DNA of 64,000 nucleotides. Origin: Moniliophthora roreri. Its lineage: Eukaryota; Basidiomycota; Agaricomycetes; Agaricales; Marasmiaceae. The number at the start of each line of letters is the position of its first letter. The first letter of the stretch is position 1. The notes beneath the pieces were generated by a model that saw only the letters and a list, made by a program, of their open reading frames with translations, searched no databases and was not told the DNA's origin. The stretch lies in the NCBI GenBank assembly GCA_001466705.2, contig LATX02000243.1:124001-188000 (forward strand). The letters are read 5' to 3'. Below, piece by piece: positions 54,011-64,000 of the stretch. A program made the translations under genes and the position numbers.

Positions 54011-54092
54011 AACATGGGTTTTCGGCGCGAAAAAAAAAAAAGTGGACTCTTGTACAATAAAAGTTGGCAGTCGCTACTACTGCGGAAACATT

Positions 54093-54345
54093 TTAGTTGA
54101 ACCATCTGAAGAACCCGCCGATCACCAAAGCTTTTGATCATTATGAGTAATGAAATAACTTGAGATAGAGAAGACTCACCGACACCTACACCACCCATCA
54201 CTCGTTTCTGCAGCGGAGTGCCCGGTGCTGTAGCTCTGGACTGCCAAAGTGCGTATCCACCAACACCCATCAATGTGCCGGTCCCCACAATCCTGCAAGA
54301 AAGGCAATCCTTGGGTCTTGTTGAGATTTGGCCTTCTGAGGCCAT
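54093..54345 (-). CDS. Small DUF4536/DMAC1-like membrane protein
   Basis: MASEGQISTRPKDCLSCRIV then GTGTLMGVGGYALWQSR, a CxxC next to a short glycine-rich membrane segment, TPLQKRVMGGVGV|, and after a GTGAGT intron ALVIGGFFRWFN as a second hydrophobic segment. The DCLSCRxxGTG...GGYA pattern matches the DUF4536 family, which includes DMAC1, an assembly factor of respiratory complex I. About 67 aa. Divergent from the BTB gene, 207 bp between starts. Confidence 0.75.
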
Positions 54346-54552
54346 CGTCGTGAAATAATGTGGATGGGTTGTCGGAAAGGGACAGGGACGCGTCGACCTG
54401 GTTTACCTGCCGATCGGCCTCGGGCCCAGAAAATTCTCTCGGTGTTATCCGAGGACAATAAGGTCTGTGACAACAATAAGTACAAGGGAACTGAGAATGG
54501 TTGTGTGCGCTCTGCTTTGTTTACTATCGCTCACCTCTGTTCTATCACCTTC

Positions 54553-55841
54553 ATGTCGGAAGAGACATTTATTCACGAAACTTCCCCAAGAACACCTGTC
54601 AATGTCAAGGACCAGCCGACGCACGACTCTAGTACCCCAGGGAAACGAACTCGAACTAGTGACGACGAAAATCAATCCGACGACGAGAATAGCGGGAAAA
54701 GCCCAAAACGACACAAGTCACTGTCTGACTCGTTGCCGGCTGAAGTTCGTTGGGTTGAAGACAAGGAATACTCCAACAACGGAGGCGATATCTACCTCAG
54801 AGTTGACGGGACTCTATTTTTATGCCATCTGGAGAAACTCAAACGCGTTCGGGGACTCTTCCGGGAGATATTCGAATTGAAGCAGCCCGAAGACGGCGAA
54901 AAGCAGAATGGCAAGCCATTCTGTGATATCTATCTTATTACAAGTAGCGATTGTCGCTACATGCTTGATCACATTTATGGAAAATTGTACGAGATCGCTT
55001 CACCGTCCAGATAACAACCGCTTGACCTCGTCTTTTCGTTCTTAGGAAGCTCCTCCGAAAATTACGCGTGGATCGCCGTTCTGTCCATTACCCCGGTGCC
55101 CTCGCACTTCTCAAAGCCGGTCGACGTTTGAATCTTCCAGATGTTCACCGAGCAGGCCTCAGAGCCCTGTCCGTACTTTTCCCTTGTCATACAAGCAACG
55201 ATGGTTGGCCACCAGCAGTCCATGGTCTCGGAGGGGAAATTCCTGAAATCCTCTTCCACCGCCTCTTCCCTATCGAAATTATCAACCTATTTCACGAATG
55301 CGAACTGCCTCTGTTCGCGCCAATGGCCTACTATTACGCTGCTCAATTATCATTCGAGGATATTATATTGGGCGTGACGCGACTTGACGGTTCTAGGGAG
55401 AACCTCAACGATTTCGACAAGGCCCTTATATTGAAAGGGAAGGATACACTCAGGCTCCACCGGCGCAATATTCAGCACGAATGGTTGTCGAACCACGGGA
55501 CCGAACGGGGCACTATTGAGAATCGCCTAAATGGCTGTTCGGAGGCTACACAGCCCTTTACGGGCAAAACCTGCTTCGAGTTCCTCCAGGAGATGAAGAA
55601 GGATTGGAATAAACATGGTCACCTTGATAGAGCGGATTGCCTTGGGACTTTTCCGGCCGAGGTTCTGTTGAAAAAGTGCATTTGCAGTCAATGCTTTGAA
55701 GCCTACAAAGCGAGGATATTGGAAGGTACTTGGAAGAGCTGGTGGGAGCTTCCCGCGGCATTCGGATACGGCTCCTGGAACGAAGTCCATCGGAAACAAA
55801 GTGCTCTCAATAAGAGAATGCGAGAGGATGAGGAAGAATAG
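54553..55841 (+). CDS. BTB/POZ-domain protein, mushroom-expanded type
   Basis: Two exons joined across an intron at the codon for Leu in GKL|KLLRKL. N-terminal low-complexity basic/acidic region (TPGKRTRTSDDENQSDDENS). BTB fold follows: GGDIYLRVDGTLFLCHLEKL, RVRGLFREIFELKQPED, CDIYLITSSDCRYMLDHIYG. Then the usual second helical domain, ALALLKAGRRLNLPDVHRAG and LRALSVLFP. The C-terminal part has CICSQCFEAYKARI and ends in acidic MREDEEE. Such BTB proteins are numerous in Agaricomycetes and may act as Cul3 adaptors; a partner is not evident here. Confidence 0.83.
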
Positions 55842-56238
55842 GGAAGAATAGAGAACTTTGCTGGACTCAAGCACCCTTGGTTACGTCCGCCGTGTGTTTG
55901 CTGTTTATAATTATATACTCGCCATTCGTTAAAGGCTTGTCACTTACATGGGCAGAAATTATAGGCTCATCCCGAGTCTGCGATTATTAATCCAATTTGA
56001 TGACGCTTGGCCTTCGGATAATAACACTGGCCGGCGGCCTGCGCCATGCTGTAGGGAACCATCTTCGTCGGACGGGCCCCGGTGGTGTCTCTCAAACACT
56101 TTCCGCTGTTCACATGAACCTGGAGGATTTAACACATATATTTAGCCTTTCGCCCTATCAGGAATTGAATCCTTCCCTCCCCCCCCTTACAGTCATCGAA
56201 CATCCGCATTATGATTCTACAGTGGGTCTTGAGTTTCT
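55842..56238. other. Intergenic stretch before the P450
   Basis: BTB 3' region and P450 promoter; no ORF with protein-like content seen. Confidence 0.4.
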
Positions 56239-58658
56239 ATGGCATTCTTGACCGCTGAAAGTAACGTATCTTCAGTCTAGCGAAAGTTGACGAAATCGGA
56301 ATTCATTCGCCGGTGGACGATATTCGATTCTCATTCGTCACTCGTCACTAAAGCTCATCACAAATGTAGACGTTTGTTCTAGGTTCCTTGATTTGTTTCG
56401 GCATTATTTACGCGTTATATCGACATTTCAACCGCATTTCGATCGCTCATATGCCTGGACCTGAGCCTGAATCATTCGTTTTTGGTACGCTCCCTTTCGT
56501 TCTGCCCGCATGCGCCCTTTCCATTTTTTTGAGTAGGAAATCTTCCCGAGCTATTTCAGAGTCAAGCAGGCGTTCCAGACCTCAAATGGCAGTCAGAATA
56601 CGGAGGAATCGCACGTATTCGAGGTGCTTTTGGCGAGGATCGCCTATTCGTTTCGGACCCTAAAGCAATGCAATACATTTTCCATACATCTGGTTATGGT
56701 TTTCTCAAGTGGTGAGGAATTAGTTGTATCTATTAAATATAGAGGGCTCACGTCGCACATAGGCCTGAGAGGACCGAAATCAGTAGAGTGTGAGGAATCA
56801 GTGGTATTTATCAACACATAAGGCTCACCTCGCATACAGTTTGATGGGTCGCGGATTACTATGGGCAGATGGTGCTGCGACCTTTCAGGTTTTTCGACGT
56901 CGTCCAAATGCTCACTATTACTATCTGATAGGTGAAGTCCACAAAAGGCAACGAAAGGTCATGTTGCCCGGATTTGGGGCCCCCGAAAGCAAATCCTTTA
57001 TATCAATTTTCCAAAAGGTAGCATCAGATGTGAGTTCCAGTTGAGTTCTGAAGCCGATCATGACTAAATCCTTCTGTGCGCAGCTCTGCGGACATTGGTC
57101 AGATCTCTTGGCTAGTTCTACCGACCAGACGCTTGAGCTGAATGCTGCTTCTTGGCTTTCAAGAGCCACCATGGATTCTTTGGGAGAAGGTATGTAGTTG
57201 ATTGATTCACATCGTGTGGCTTTCTTACTGAAAAGACACCCTAGCCGCTTTCGATTATCACTTTGGTGCATTGGAACAGAAGGACAACGAGCTGATGAAG
57301 GCATACTTTGGTCTCATGTAAGTGTATTTCTGATCGCGATGACAGCTTGCGACATTCATCTTCAACTAGGTCCGACACGCTTGGCCAGCCCTCCCGCAAG
57401 ACGATTCTTCTTCAGACGATGATGCCTGTGTGGGGCCTCAACTTGATGTCGCGATACTCGAGAAGCAAACACCATGTCCATGCCCGGCACACTGCAAATC
57501 TTGCCAGTCAGATCGCGAAAGCATTGATTGATATGAAGGCACAGTCATTACTACAAGGAAAGGAGGGAAGCAAGGATATCCTTAGCCTTCTCGGTGAGCA
57601 GGTTGACTATGAAACAAGAGAGGCTAATCGACAACCCTTTTCAGTGAAGGCCAATGCATCCGAAAATTCAGCCAGTCGATTGACGGAAGAAGAAATGATC
57701 GCACAGATGAGAACTTTACTGCTAGCAGGCAAGGTTGTTTTAGTTGGGATCTAAACTTGTCCTGAATGGAGGTCTTGACAGGTCACGAGACAAGCGCGAC
57801 TTCTCTCAGCTGGGTTCTCTACGAGTTAGCTCGCCATTCGGAGGTCCAACAGAAACTTCGTGACGAAATTAGAGCAATGGAACGGTCTCGTGGGGGTGTG
57901 AAGCTCACAGCAGCAGACTTCGACAATATGCCTTACATGGCAGCTGTTCTCAAGGTAGTACATTCTGGTTACTCAGCTGGGATAGGACCTCACACAGACG
58001 TCATCCAGGAATCACTCAGAGTGCATCCAGCTGTTTATCAGAACTATCGACTAGCTGCTCGAGACGACGTCCTACCTCTGTCCAAGCCGATTACTACATT
58101 GACCGGAGAGGTCATCAGTGAGCTTCCCGTCGGAAAAGGAACCAAAATCGTACTCTCCATTGCAGCGTACAACCGGTGAGTAGTGCCCCATACTGATCCC
58201 GTACCACATTTTAACTATTTCGCTAGGAACAAGGATGTGTTCGGTACAGATGCGGATATCTTCGACCCGGATCGATGGCTCAGAGATTCAGGAGAGAGAA
58301 AAGGACCCGCCCTTGGTGTCTACGGTAATCTGTGAGTGCATAACCTTTGTACCCGCTAGGTGTATCTCAATGGACTAGCCTCACGTTCGCTGGGGGGGTG
58401 AGAACCTGTATTGGATGGAGATTCGCATTGTATGAGATGCAGACGCTATTGGTCGAAATCATCAACAACTTTGAGCTTGCTCCAGGAGAGAGCTTTTCAC
58501 GCCTGCGTAGAGAAGCCTGTCTTGTCATGGGTACGTACTTACTTTGATGCAGGGGTGTAAAGCGAACTGAATCTCTCTCTCTAGTGCCTACTCTTGAGGG
58601 CGAAGAGGCGAAAGGGGAGAATCTTCCCCTCAAAGTCAGCATTGCACCCAGAGAGTAG
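56239..58658 (+). CDS. Cytochrome P450 monooxygenase, microsomal
   Basis: N-terminal anchor TFVLGSLICFGIIYALYRHF then proline-rich HMPGPEPESFVFG. Core blocks: LPELFQSQAGVPDLKWQSEY, DPKAMQYIFHTSGYGFLK, RGLLWADG|EVHKRQRKVMLPGF. I helix LLLAGHETSATSLSW (A/GGxET), K helix ESLRVHP (ExxR), haem loop FAGGVRTCIGWRFALYEMQ with the Cys ligand. Ends KVSIAPRE. About 12 introns. The start is unclear: ATG at 56361-56366 is followed at once by TAG. I therefore start at 56239 with a 104-nt intron to 56369; a nonsense mutation (pseudogene) is the alternative. Reads like the basidiomycete CYP5144/5150-type group, not assigned further. Confidence 0.85.
56712..56839 (+). repeat. Two adjacent homologous introns around a 27-nt exon (P450)
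   Basis: Intron A is 56712-56762 (51 nt), intron B 56790-56839 (50 nt). Both begin GTGAGGAAT, both share GGCTCAC and TCGCA near the 3' end, and about three quarters of positions match overall. The 27-nt exon between them (56763-56789) encodes PERTEISRV in frame, giving FLKWPERTEISRVLMGRG as in other fungal P450s. Both introns are phase 2. Confidence 0.85.
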
Positions 58659-58842
58659 GAGACCGACAGTTGGGCCTATATGATATCGGAACGTTCTGTA
58701 ACGAATATGCTTGTACATAGTTTTGCATTAGTATTGCTTATTATTCAGTCGGTTCCAGCGGTGGCAACCTTCGAAGTTACCCGGTAATTTTGACTGTCGC
58801 GTGTCCCACGTGCCTGTGCCGTTTTTTCTCCCTTTCTCCGTG

Positions 58843-60162
58843 ATGTTCAGTCGAGCCTGTAAACGGTTGCACAAAATCAGTTGGCAAGGTTGGCTTCACT
58901 AACAGTTGGCTTTCACCACCCAACCTGTTCTAATAAAGTCTTAGGGCCCTCAACAGACATCACTCATTCACTAGTCCATTCTTGCCCCCGACGCGAATGT
59001 TGGACTCGGAGGTTGACAACGGCGAGCTCGAGCGGTAATTTTGGATTAAATTCAGGTTCGTCTGAGCCAAGGCAAGTATAGTATCTTCTTCAAAACTCAC
59101 CAGTAACTCAAATCACTTTTTAGGTCATCACCAGAGGCAGACAGGACGTCCATATTTTCGGACAAGGAGTCTCCATGGGATCACGTCTTCGGCAACATCC
59201 AAACTGCACAACCATTTTCAGCGACATTGCGGAATCCTCTCAGCGGAGCACCAAGACGGCCGCGTCGACAAAAAATGACTGCTCGCGAAATTAGTGCCTT
59301 CGACGACATGTTCAACATGATTTTCGACGCGGTTGCAGAGCAGAAACACGCAATCGACACAAATACAAACACTGGAATTGGTATCGGAGGCCACAGTGGG
59401 ATATCTGATCTCTTTGGGAAGCTTCGAAAGCATTCCAAAAAGATGAAATGGACTACTGAGGAGGAGGAAATGCTGGATCAGAAGAAAGAGGAAATGGATC
59501 TGTGCGACACGGATCAACAGCTACTGGAATGGGCTATGAAGGAAGTCTTTGGGGAGTCCGAGCGATACGAGCGGGAATCAAGGGCAGCGATAGAGGAAGT
59601 GACGAAGAGCGGTGGAAGTAGCAATATAGAGTTACCGATGCTGCAACCCCCGACATATCCCCATCTACTCGCTCTATTGATGAAAACTTTCCGTGAAAAG
59701 TATCAGGATCCTCACCTTGCTCTTTCCATGTTCGACTATGCCCAACACTTATCCATTCCATCCTACGTGTTCGGATGCTCAACTACAGCTTACAATGAGC
59801 TTCTGGAAACGCGCTGGCGGTGCTTCCGTGATCTTAAAGGAGTACATGATGCCTTGGAAGAGATGACAGTCAACGGGGTTGATAGTGACAACGGGACGAG
59901 GAAGATAATAGAAACGGTTCGCCGTGAAGTTGGGGAACGGACGTTGTGGGAAGAGGACGATCTTGGAAATGGAGATGTATGGTCCATGCTGGACAAAATA
60001 GAAGGTCTTGTTCGTGCACGAGGCTCCGAGTCTAAGCGCAGGGGAAGGTCGGACAGCAAGAAACCTGCTAAGTGGGATGATTGGAAGACCCCAAAGTACG
60101 ATGAGAGGAACGACGGCTGGCAATTTGATTCTTGGGAGAAGCCCAAGCCGAAATACAGATGA
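58843..60162 (+). CDS. Mtf2-like mitochondrial protein
   Basis: MFSRA|FGFHHPTCSNKV start across a 47-nt intron, an Arg/Ser-rich mitochondrial presequence. A GC-AG intron at 59072-59123 joins SSEPR to SSPEADRTSIFSD. The large exon contains PRRPRRQKMTAREISAFDDM, EEEEMLDQKKEEMDL, PPTYPHLLALLMKTFREKYQ and the C-terminal block DALEEMTVNGVDSDNGT followed by RREVGERTLWEEDD. These match the Mtf2-like C-terminal domain of fungal proteins related to Mtf2/Nam1, linked to mitochondrial RNA stability and translation. A Lys/Trp-rich tail ends KPKPKYR. Confidence 0.82.
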
Positions 60163-60412
60163 TACTTGTAATAATATGTAGTGGTTGTCGGAGTTTATGA
60201 TATTATCCCTCATGATTAAAGTAGTTGGTATAAATCCAGCTAAGACAAGAAATGTGGTATGTGAGTGAATACAAATGTACAAATTGTGAACAACAGAACA
60301 CCCGATACAGCAGACCCGAATTAAGCAGAAGAAAAGCAAAAGAGTGACAATGGGGCAATACTGAATACAAATGGAACATCCTCATGCGTAGATGCGTAGG
60401 TTCCATCTCACG

Positions 60413-63400
60413 TTACCGACGAGACTTGGATTTCGACATACGAGGTGCGGCCATCGGTTGAACAGCCCCCAGACCATGAACGGGCTTGTAATTGGGATCG
60501 ATATCGCCGCATCTCAGATGCAGCAAAAGATTGTAAACGAATATTTGCTCGTACCTGTGTGATCGTATCAACCGCTGTACACGCGGATAGGAGTGAGTAA
60601 CTTACTGAGCATTCGTGAAAACGACCGCCATTGATTCCGACTTGCATCGCAACAAGTTTGGCGCCATGACCAAGGCAAGATTAGCCGGGGTCATTTTGGT
60701 ACTATTCTGCACCTTCTCATCTAAGAATAGTTGGAGGAAGCTAATGATGAACAGCACCACTCGACGATTGATCGTAGGCAGTCTTTGAATAATGTGTACG
60801 CAAGCATCGGGGTCTTGAGAGCTCGTGACACACTCGTTGTACATCTCCTCCGGAACGAGCGGATCCAAGAGCTCTCGCAGCCATAATTTCATGAGTGAAG
60901 CAAGGATATTGGGATCATCAACGCCATCCAGAGTATAATGTCCTGTGTCGATCCTGAGCTTCAACTCAGAGATGGAGTCCCCATCTCCTGGAACGCGGAA
61001 GATGCCTTCCGATTTCGTCCCGCCTAATGCAAGAATTCCGTCTGCGAGGAATGGTAATATGATTGGGACCTTCTGTTGGGGATAAGTTCGTTCTTGCAGC
61101 CGAATGATAGCATCCAAGGATTCCCCAAAGGTTGACGGGTTGAATGCAGCATCCTGTGATTACAGTTGGGTACGTGGCAAAGGCGTTCGCTAACAACACG
61201 CACCGAGGCAATCTCAATCTCCGCTATAGTTGGTGGCTTGCCCCTGGGGCCTTTCTTGGAGATGGCAGCGAGTCGGCGTAAGCAGAACTTGGCCATGATA
61301 TCTATCCTCGACTCATGATGAGTCGTATGCTGTTGGATGAATGCGTGCAGGTATGTTTCAAAGTTTTTTGACGGCGGAAATGTGATAAGCAGGACGCAAA
61401 GTAGTTGCCATCCCTTGAAAACGCTCTCTCTGAGAACATCATCCACCGTCAGCAGGATAATATAAATTAGATCGATAACTCACGGGCTTGGGTTTTTTGT
61501 CAACTGCTTCATGACCTGGCAGTAGATCTCGTCTCGGAGCTCACCGTGAGTGAGTCCCTCACCCAGTAACCAACGTTCCTCATCAAGGAGGTGGTTCGAT
61601 GGGACACTACTATTCACAGATATAGAAGACGAGTTGATGGAGTGGACTGTAGAGGATGATTCCGTAGTTAACCGAACACCGACAGCTCTATCACGTTCCC
61701 TGTCTCCCATGATGTGCTGGATGACCTTGAATATCTTGACAGCGTCTTTACTCAGTGTCCGATTCGTTAACGTGAGCAACGGGGAGTTCAAAGGAGTCTG
61801 CAAGTTCTTTGTTAACACACACATGGATTGCAGGATACGAACTCGCCTTTTGCCATGCCATCATCTGAGCGACTGGAACACGCCGTCGAAAGATAATCCC
61901 AGTCCTGTGAGTGGAGAAGTACTGTCTAGCAAATTCGGATTCAGCAAACTGCATGATATCGGACGCTAGATCATGCGGTAAAACTGGGTAGGTCCTGGTA
62001 TTGGAAAGTTAACAACAGCTATGGCGATTACAAATACTCATAACTCACCCAGTACTCAGCATTGCTGTCGGCGTAGGATGCACGGGCACGCGATGCTCGA
62101 CGGGGATTGGTAGGCCCGCTGCACGATTCTTTATTGGACTCATATCGAGAGTAGCAGCTAATTCCGCATATGAATGCGTGGCTTATTTGGATAGTACACA
62201 GGATCTTACCATGATTCAGTATTGGTGCACTGATGCCCTTACCGGCGACTGTAGGGCCAGATACAGAGCGAGCTTTTGGAAGAGAAGGTATGGGTCTTCC
62301 AGGAGATCCCGGGGTAGGCTTGCTGTCTGTGCTTGTCGGTGTACTGGGTCGAATATTTATTAAACCTGGTGTGTGATCACTAGATTTTTCGCTCTTCAGA
62401 CTTTGCTTAGAACCTGGCGACCCAGGTCCGCTTTCTGATTGTGAAGTAGCGAGCATTTCTACAGCGGCGGCGAGACTTTGCGGCAGTTTTGGGCGGTGGG
62501 AGACGTAAGATGACGATTTTGAACGGGAGCGAGGGGGAGAGTCCTGATGGTTGCCATTTGGACTGCTTTTCGACGATTTTGGCCTTTGAGAGGTTGGAGT
62601 GGTAGGAACCAGCTTTTCCGTGGACGATAAAGACGATGCATCTGTACCGTAAGGCGACGCTGGAATTGGCGGGAGGTGCTGGACTTGTAACTTGTTGGAT
62701 CCGGAGTGCGCCAGTGAGTAGTGCTCGCTGGAAACTGATCTCCGCATGTGAGGCTTCTTGGTGGACCCGTTTGGCTGTTTGCTTCCTGGTGAAGACGGGG
62801 ACTTCTTCATTTCACCTGATGTATCTTCGTTCTGTTGTCCGCGTCGCCTCTCTGAGGTCTGCTTACCGGGGTGGGATTCATCTAGAACCAAAGAGACACG
62901 ATTTGATAAACGCCGACCAAGTGCTGTGTTCTAATACACACTTTAGCCTAAAAGAGTTGGTCATTAAAACACGGGTCTCGCACCTGTATTATTCCAAGGG
63001 GTATAACGAATCCTTCAGGGCGTTCCCAAACAGTTTCTCCGGTTTTAGTATGGTAATAATAAGGAATTCCTCCACGAGAATCATCGCTCAATTCCCACCA
63101 TTCACCCTCAGCGCTGGGTGGTAGTCTAGCATTGTGATGAATCCTGACGTTCTATCACCAGCCCAGTCAAATACTTACACGAAATTTCCAACTGGTGGAT
63201 CCCAGCTCACTTGACCGGTTGCAGGACAGGCATAGAAAGACGATTGTGTCTACATTAAAGAGATGATTAGTGACCAGTGTAGAGTGACAATTTAAATGAA
63301 GCACCTGGGGATCGACAAGTGTAACCCAAAAATTTGAGCCCCATTTGTTCTCATCTTGCTCTAGACCTGGGGTGGAAGTAATTGACCTGGATTTGAGGCT

Positions 63401-63553
63401 TGATTTCTGAGGAGTGGTGGTGGTGGTGGTGATTCGTCCATTCTGATCGGGTACTTTTCCTTTGTTCGATGACGCTGATGCGCTGGAAGGCTGGCGGGAG
63501 ACGTTAAGACTATTTTGGGGACTCGAGGGACCAGCTGTGAGAGATTCAGCCAT
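60413..63553 (-). CDS. WW-MyTH4-RhoGAP protein (ARHGAP39-like)
   Basis: GTPase-activating protein for Rho-family GTPases. From the N-terminus: Thr/Ser-rich MAESLTAGPSSPQNSL; WW1 (SSFYACPATGQVSWDPP); WW2 (GEWWELSDDSRGGIPYYYH, TGETVWERPEGF); a long Ser/Pro linker. Then a MyTH4 domain (LLTLTNRTLSKDAVKIFKVI, GEGLTHGELRDEIYCQVMKQ, GWQLLCVLLITFPPSKNFE). RhoGAP domain: VPIILPFLADGILALGGTKS, then EGIFRVPGDGD with the Arg finger, LASLMKLWLRELLDPLVPEE, MTPANLALVMAPNLLR. Ends MSKSKSRR. Same domain order as animal ARHGAP39/Vilse. An in-frame ATG 20 codons upstream (63613) is possible. Confidence 0.9.
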
Positions 63554-63654
63554 GAAGGTAGTGAAAGACAGACGAAGGAGAGAAATGAAAGGCCTCAAGA
63601 CGCTGATCGCCATGTATACAATAACAAATCTTAAATTTTATATAACGTTTTTAA

Positions 63655-64000
63655 CTAGTCTACTCTACTTTTCGCCTCCTCCACAAATCTCCTCAGATTT
63701 TCAACGTCAGTCTGGTCTCCAGCAAGCGATCTCTCAATTCGCTCATACACCCTCGCAATACCCTTGTACGCGTCCCCTTCAGGCCCACCGATAAATCCCG
63801 AGATTTCTTCCATTTCGCCGATCCAGCGGTATGCTTTTGGAAGCATCGGAGGCACTGCGCGAGTAATCCGACCAAGAAACTCTGGCTGGGAAACCTCAAG
63901 CTGATTGAGAAGTGCTTTTGCAGTTTGAAGAGATGCATCATGCGCAGCTAGGATCATGATAGTGAACAAGGCCGTCGTGCCTTTTGTGATACCCTGTCAA
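63655..64000 (-). CDS. 6PGDH-like DUF1932 protein, C-terminal end only
   Basis: Cut by the window edge. Visible: LTKGTTALFTIMILAAHDAS, ALLNQLEVSQPEFLGRI, PPMLPKAYRWIGEMEEISGF, GGPEGDAYKGIARVYERIER, ending EEAKSRVD. PKAYRWxGEMEEI and the GG(P)EG block are typical of the DUF1932 domain after a Rossmann domain in fungal 6-phosphogluconate-dehydrogenase-like proteins. The NAD(P)-binding part lies beyond base 64,000. Confidence 0.8.

Noticed and set aside
59779..60339. 186-residue minus-strand open frame opposite the Mtf2-like gene
   Set aside because: Antisense shadow of a well-supported exon.

Overview
This is nuclear DNA from a filamentous basidiomycete, very probably a lignin- or litter-degrading Agaricomycete. 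The genes are cut by many short introns (about 45-70 nt) and packed on both strands. There is a class II secreted haem peroxidase, a BTB gene of a kind expanded in mushrooms, and proteins restricted to fungi (DASH subunit Dad2, an Mtf2-like protein). The window holds about 30 genes and no complete transposon, rRNA, tRNA or CRISPR array that I can support. All gene models were assembled by eye from splice signals and reading frame, so outer ends and start codons are less certain than the cores.

Layout. 1-6.5 kb: 3' part of an Mss116-type DEAD-box helicase, a nucleoside hydrolase, RACK1/Cpc2 with an intronic C/D snoRNA of the U24 type, and a DUF6924-like protein. 6.5-8.6 kb: gene-poor. 8.6-20.8 kb: Mediator Med12, a RING protein, then two ribosome-biogenesis genes, SOF1 and NOP4. 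21-30 kb: a short manganese peroxidase divergent from DNA primase small subunit, then Dad2 and a SCYL1-type pseudokinase. 30-42 kb: Mediator Med14, the SLX1 nuclease, mitochondrial dihydroorotate dehydrogenase, a small PPxY membrane protein, and the ER Hsp70 BiP. 43-54 kb: an Naa50-like acetyltransferase, PEP carboxykinase, a decaying gene, an alpha/beta hydrolase, tandem YCII genes, enoyl-CoA hydratase and a DMAC1-like protein. 54-64 kb: a BTB protein, a cytochrome P450, an Mtf2-like mitochondrial protein, a WW-MyTH4-RhoGAP protein, and the end of a 6PGDH-like DUF1932 protein.

Most genes are housekeeping genes and I see no biosynthetic cluster. Functional links are loose: RACK1, U24, SOF1 and NOP4 all serve ribosomes; Med12 and Med14 belong to one complex; primase, SLX1 and Dad2 serve replication, repair and mitosis.

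The most unusual features lie in gene structure. The nucleoside hydrolase has an inferred 3-nt exon that completes its conserved AEFN motif. The peroxidase has a 10-nt exon and a GC-AG intron just before its haem-ligand histidine. The P450 has two adjacent look-alike introns flanking a 27-nt exon, which suggests recent intron duplication. I found no convincing novel multi-gene system.
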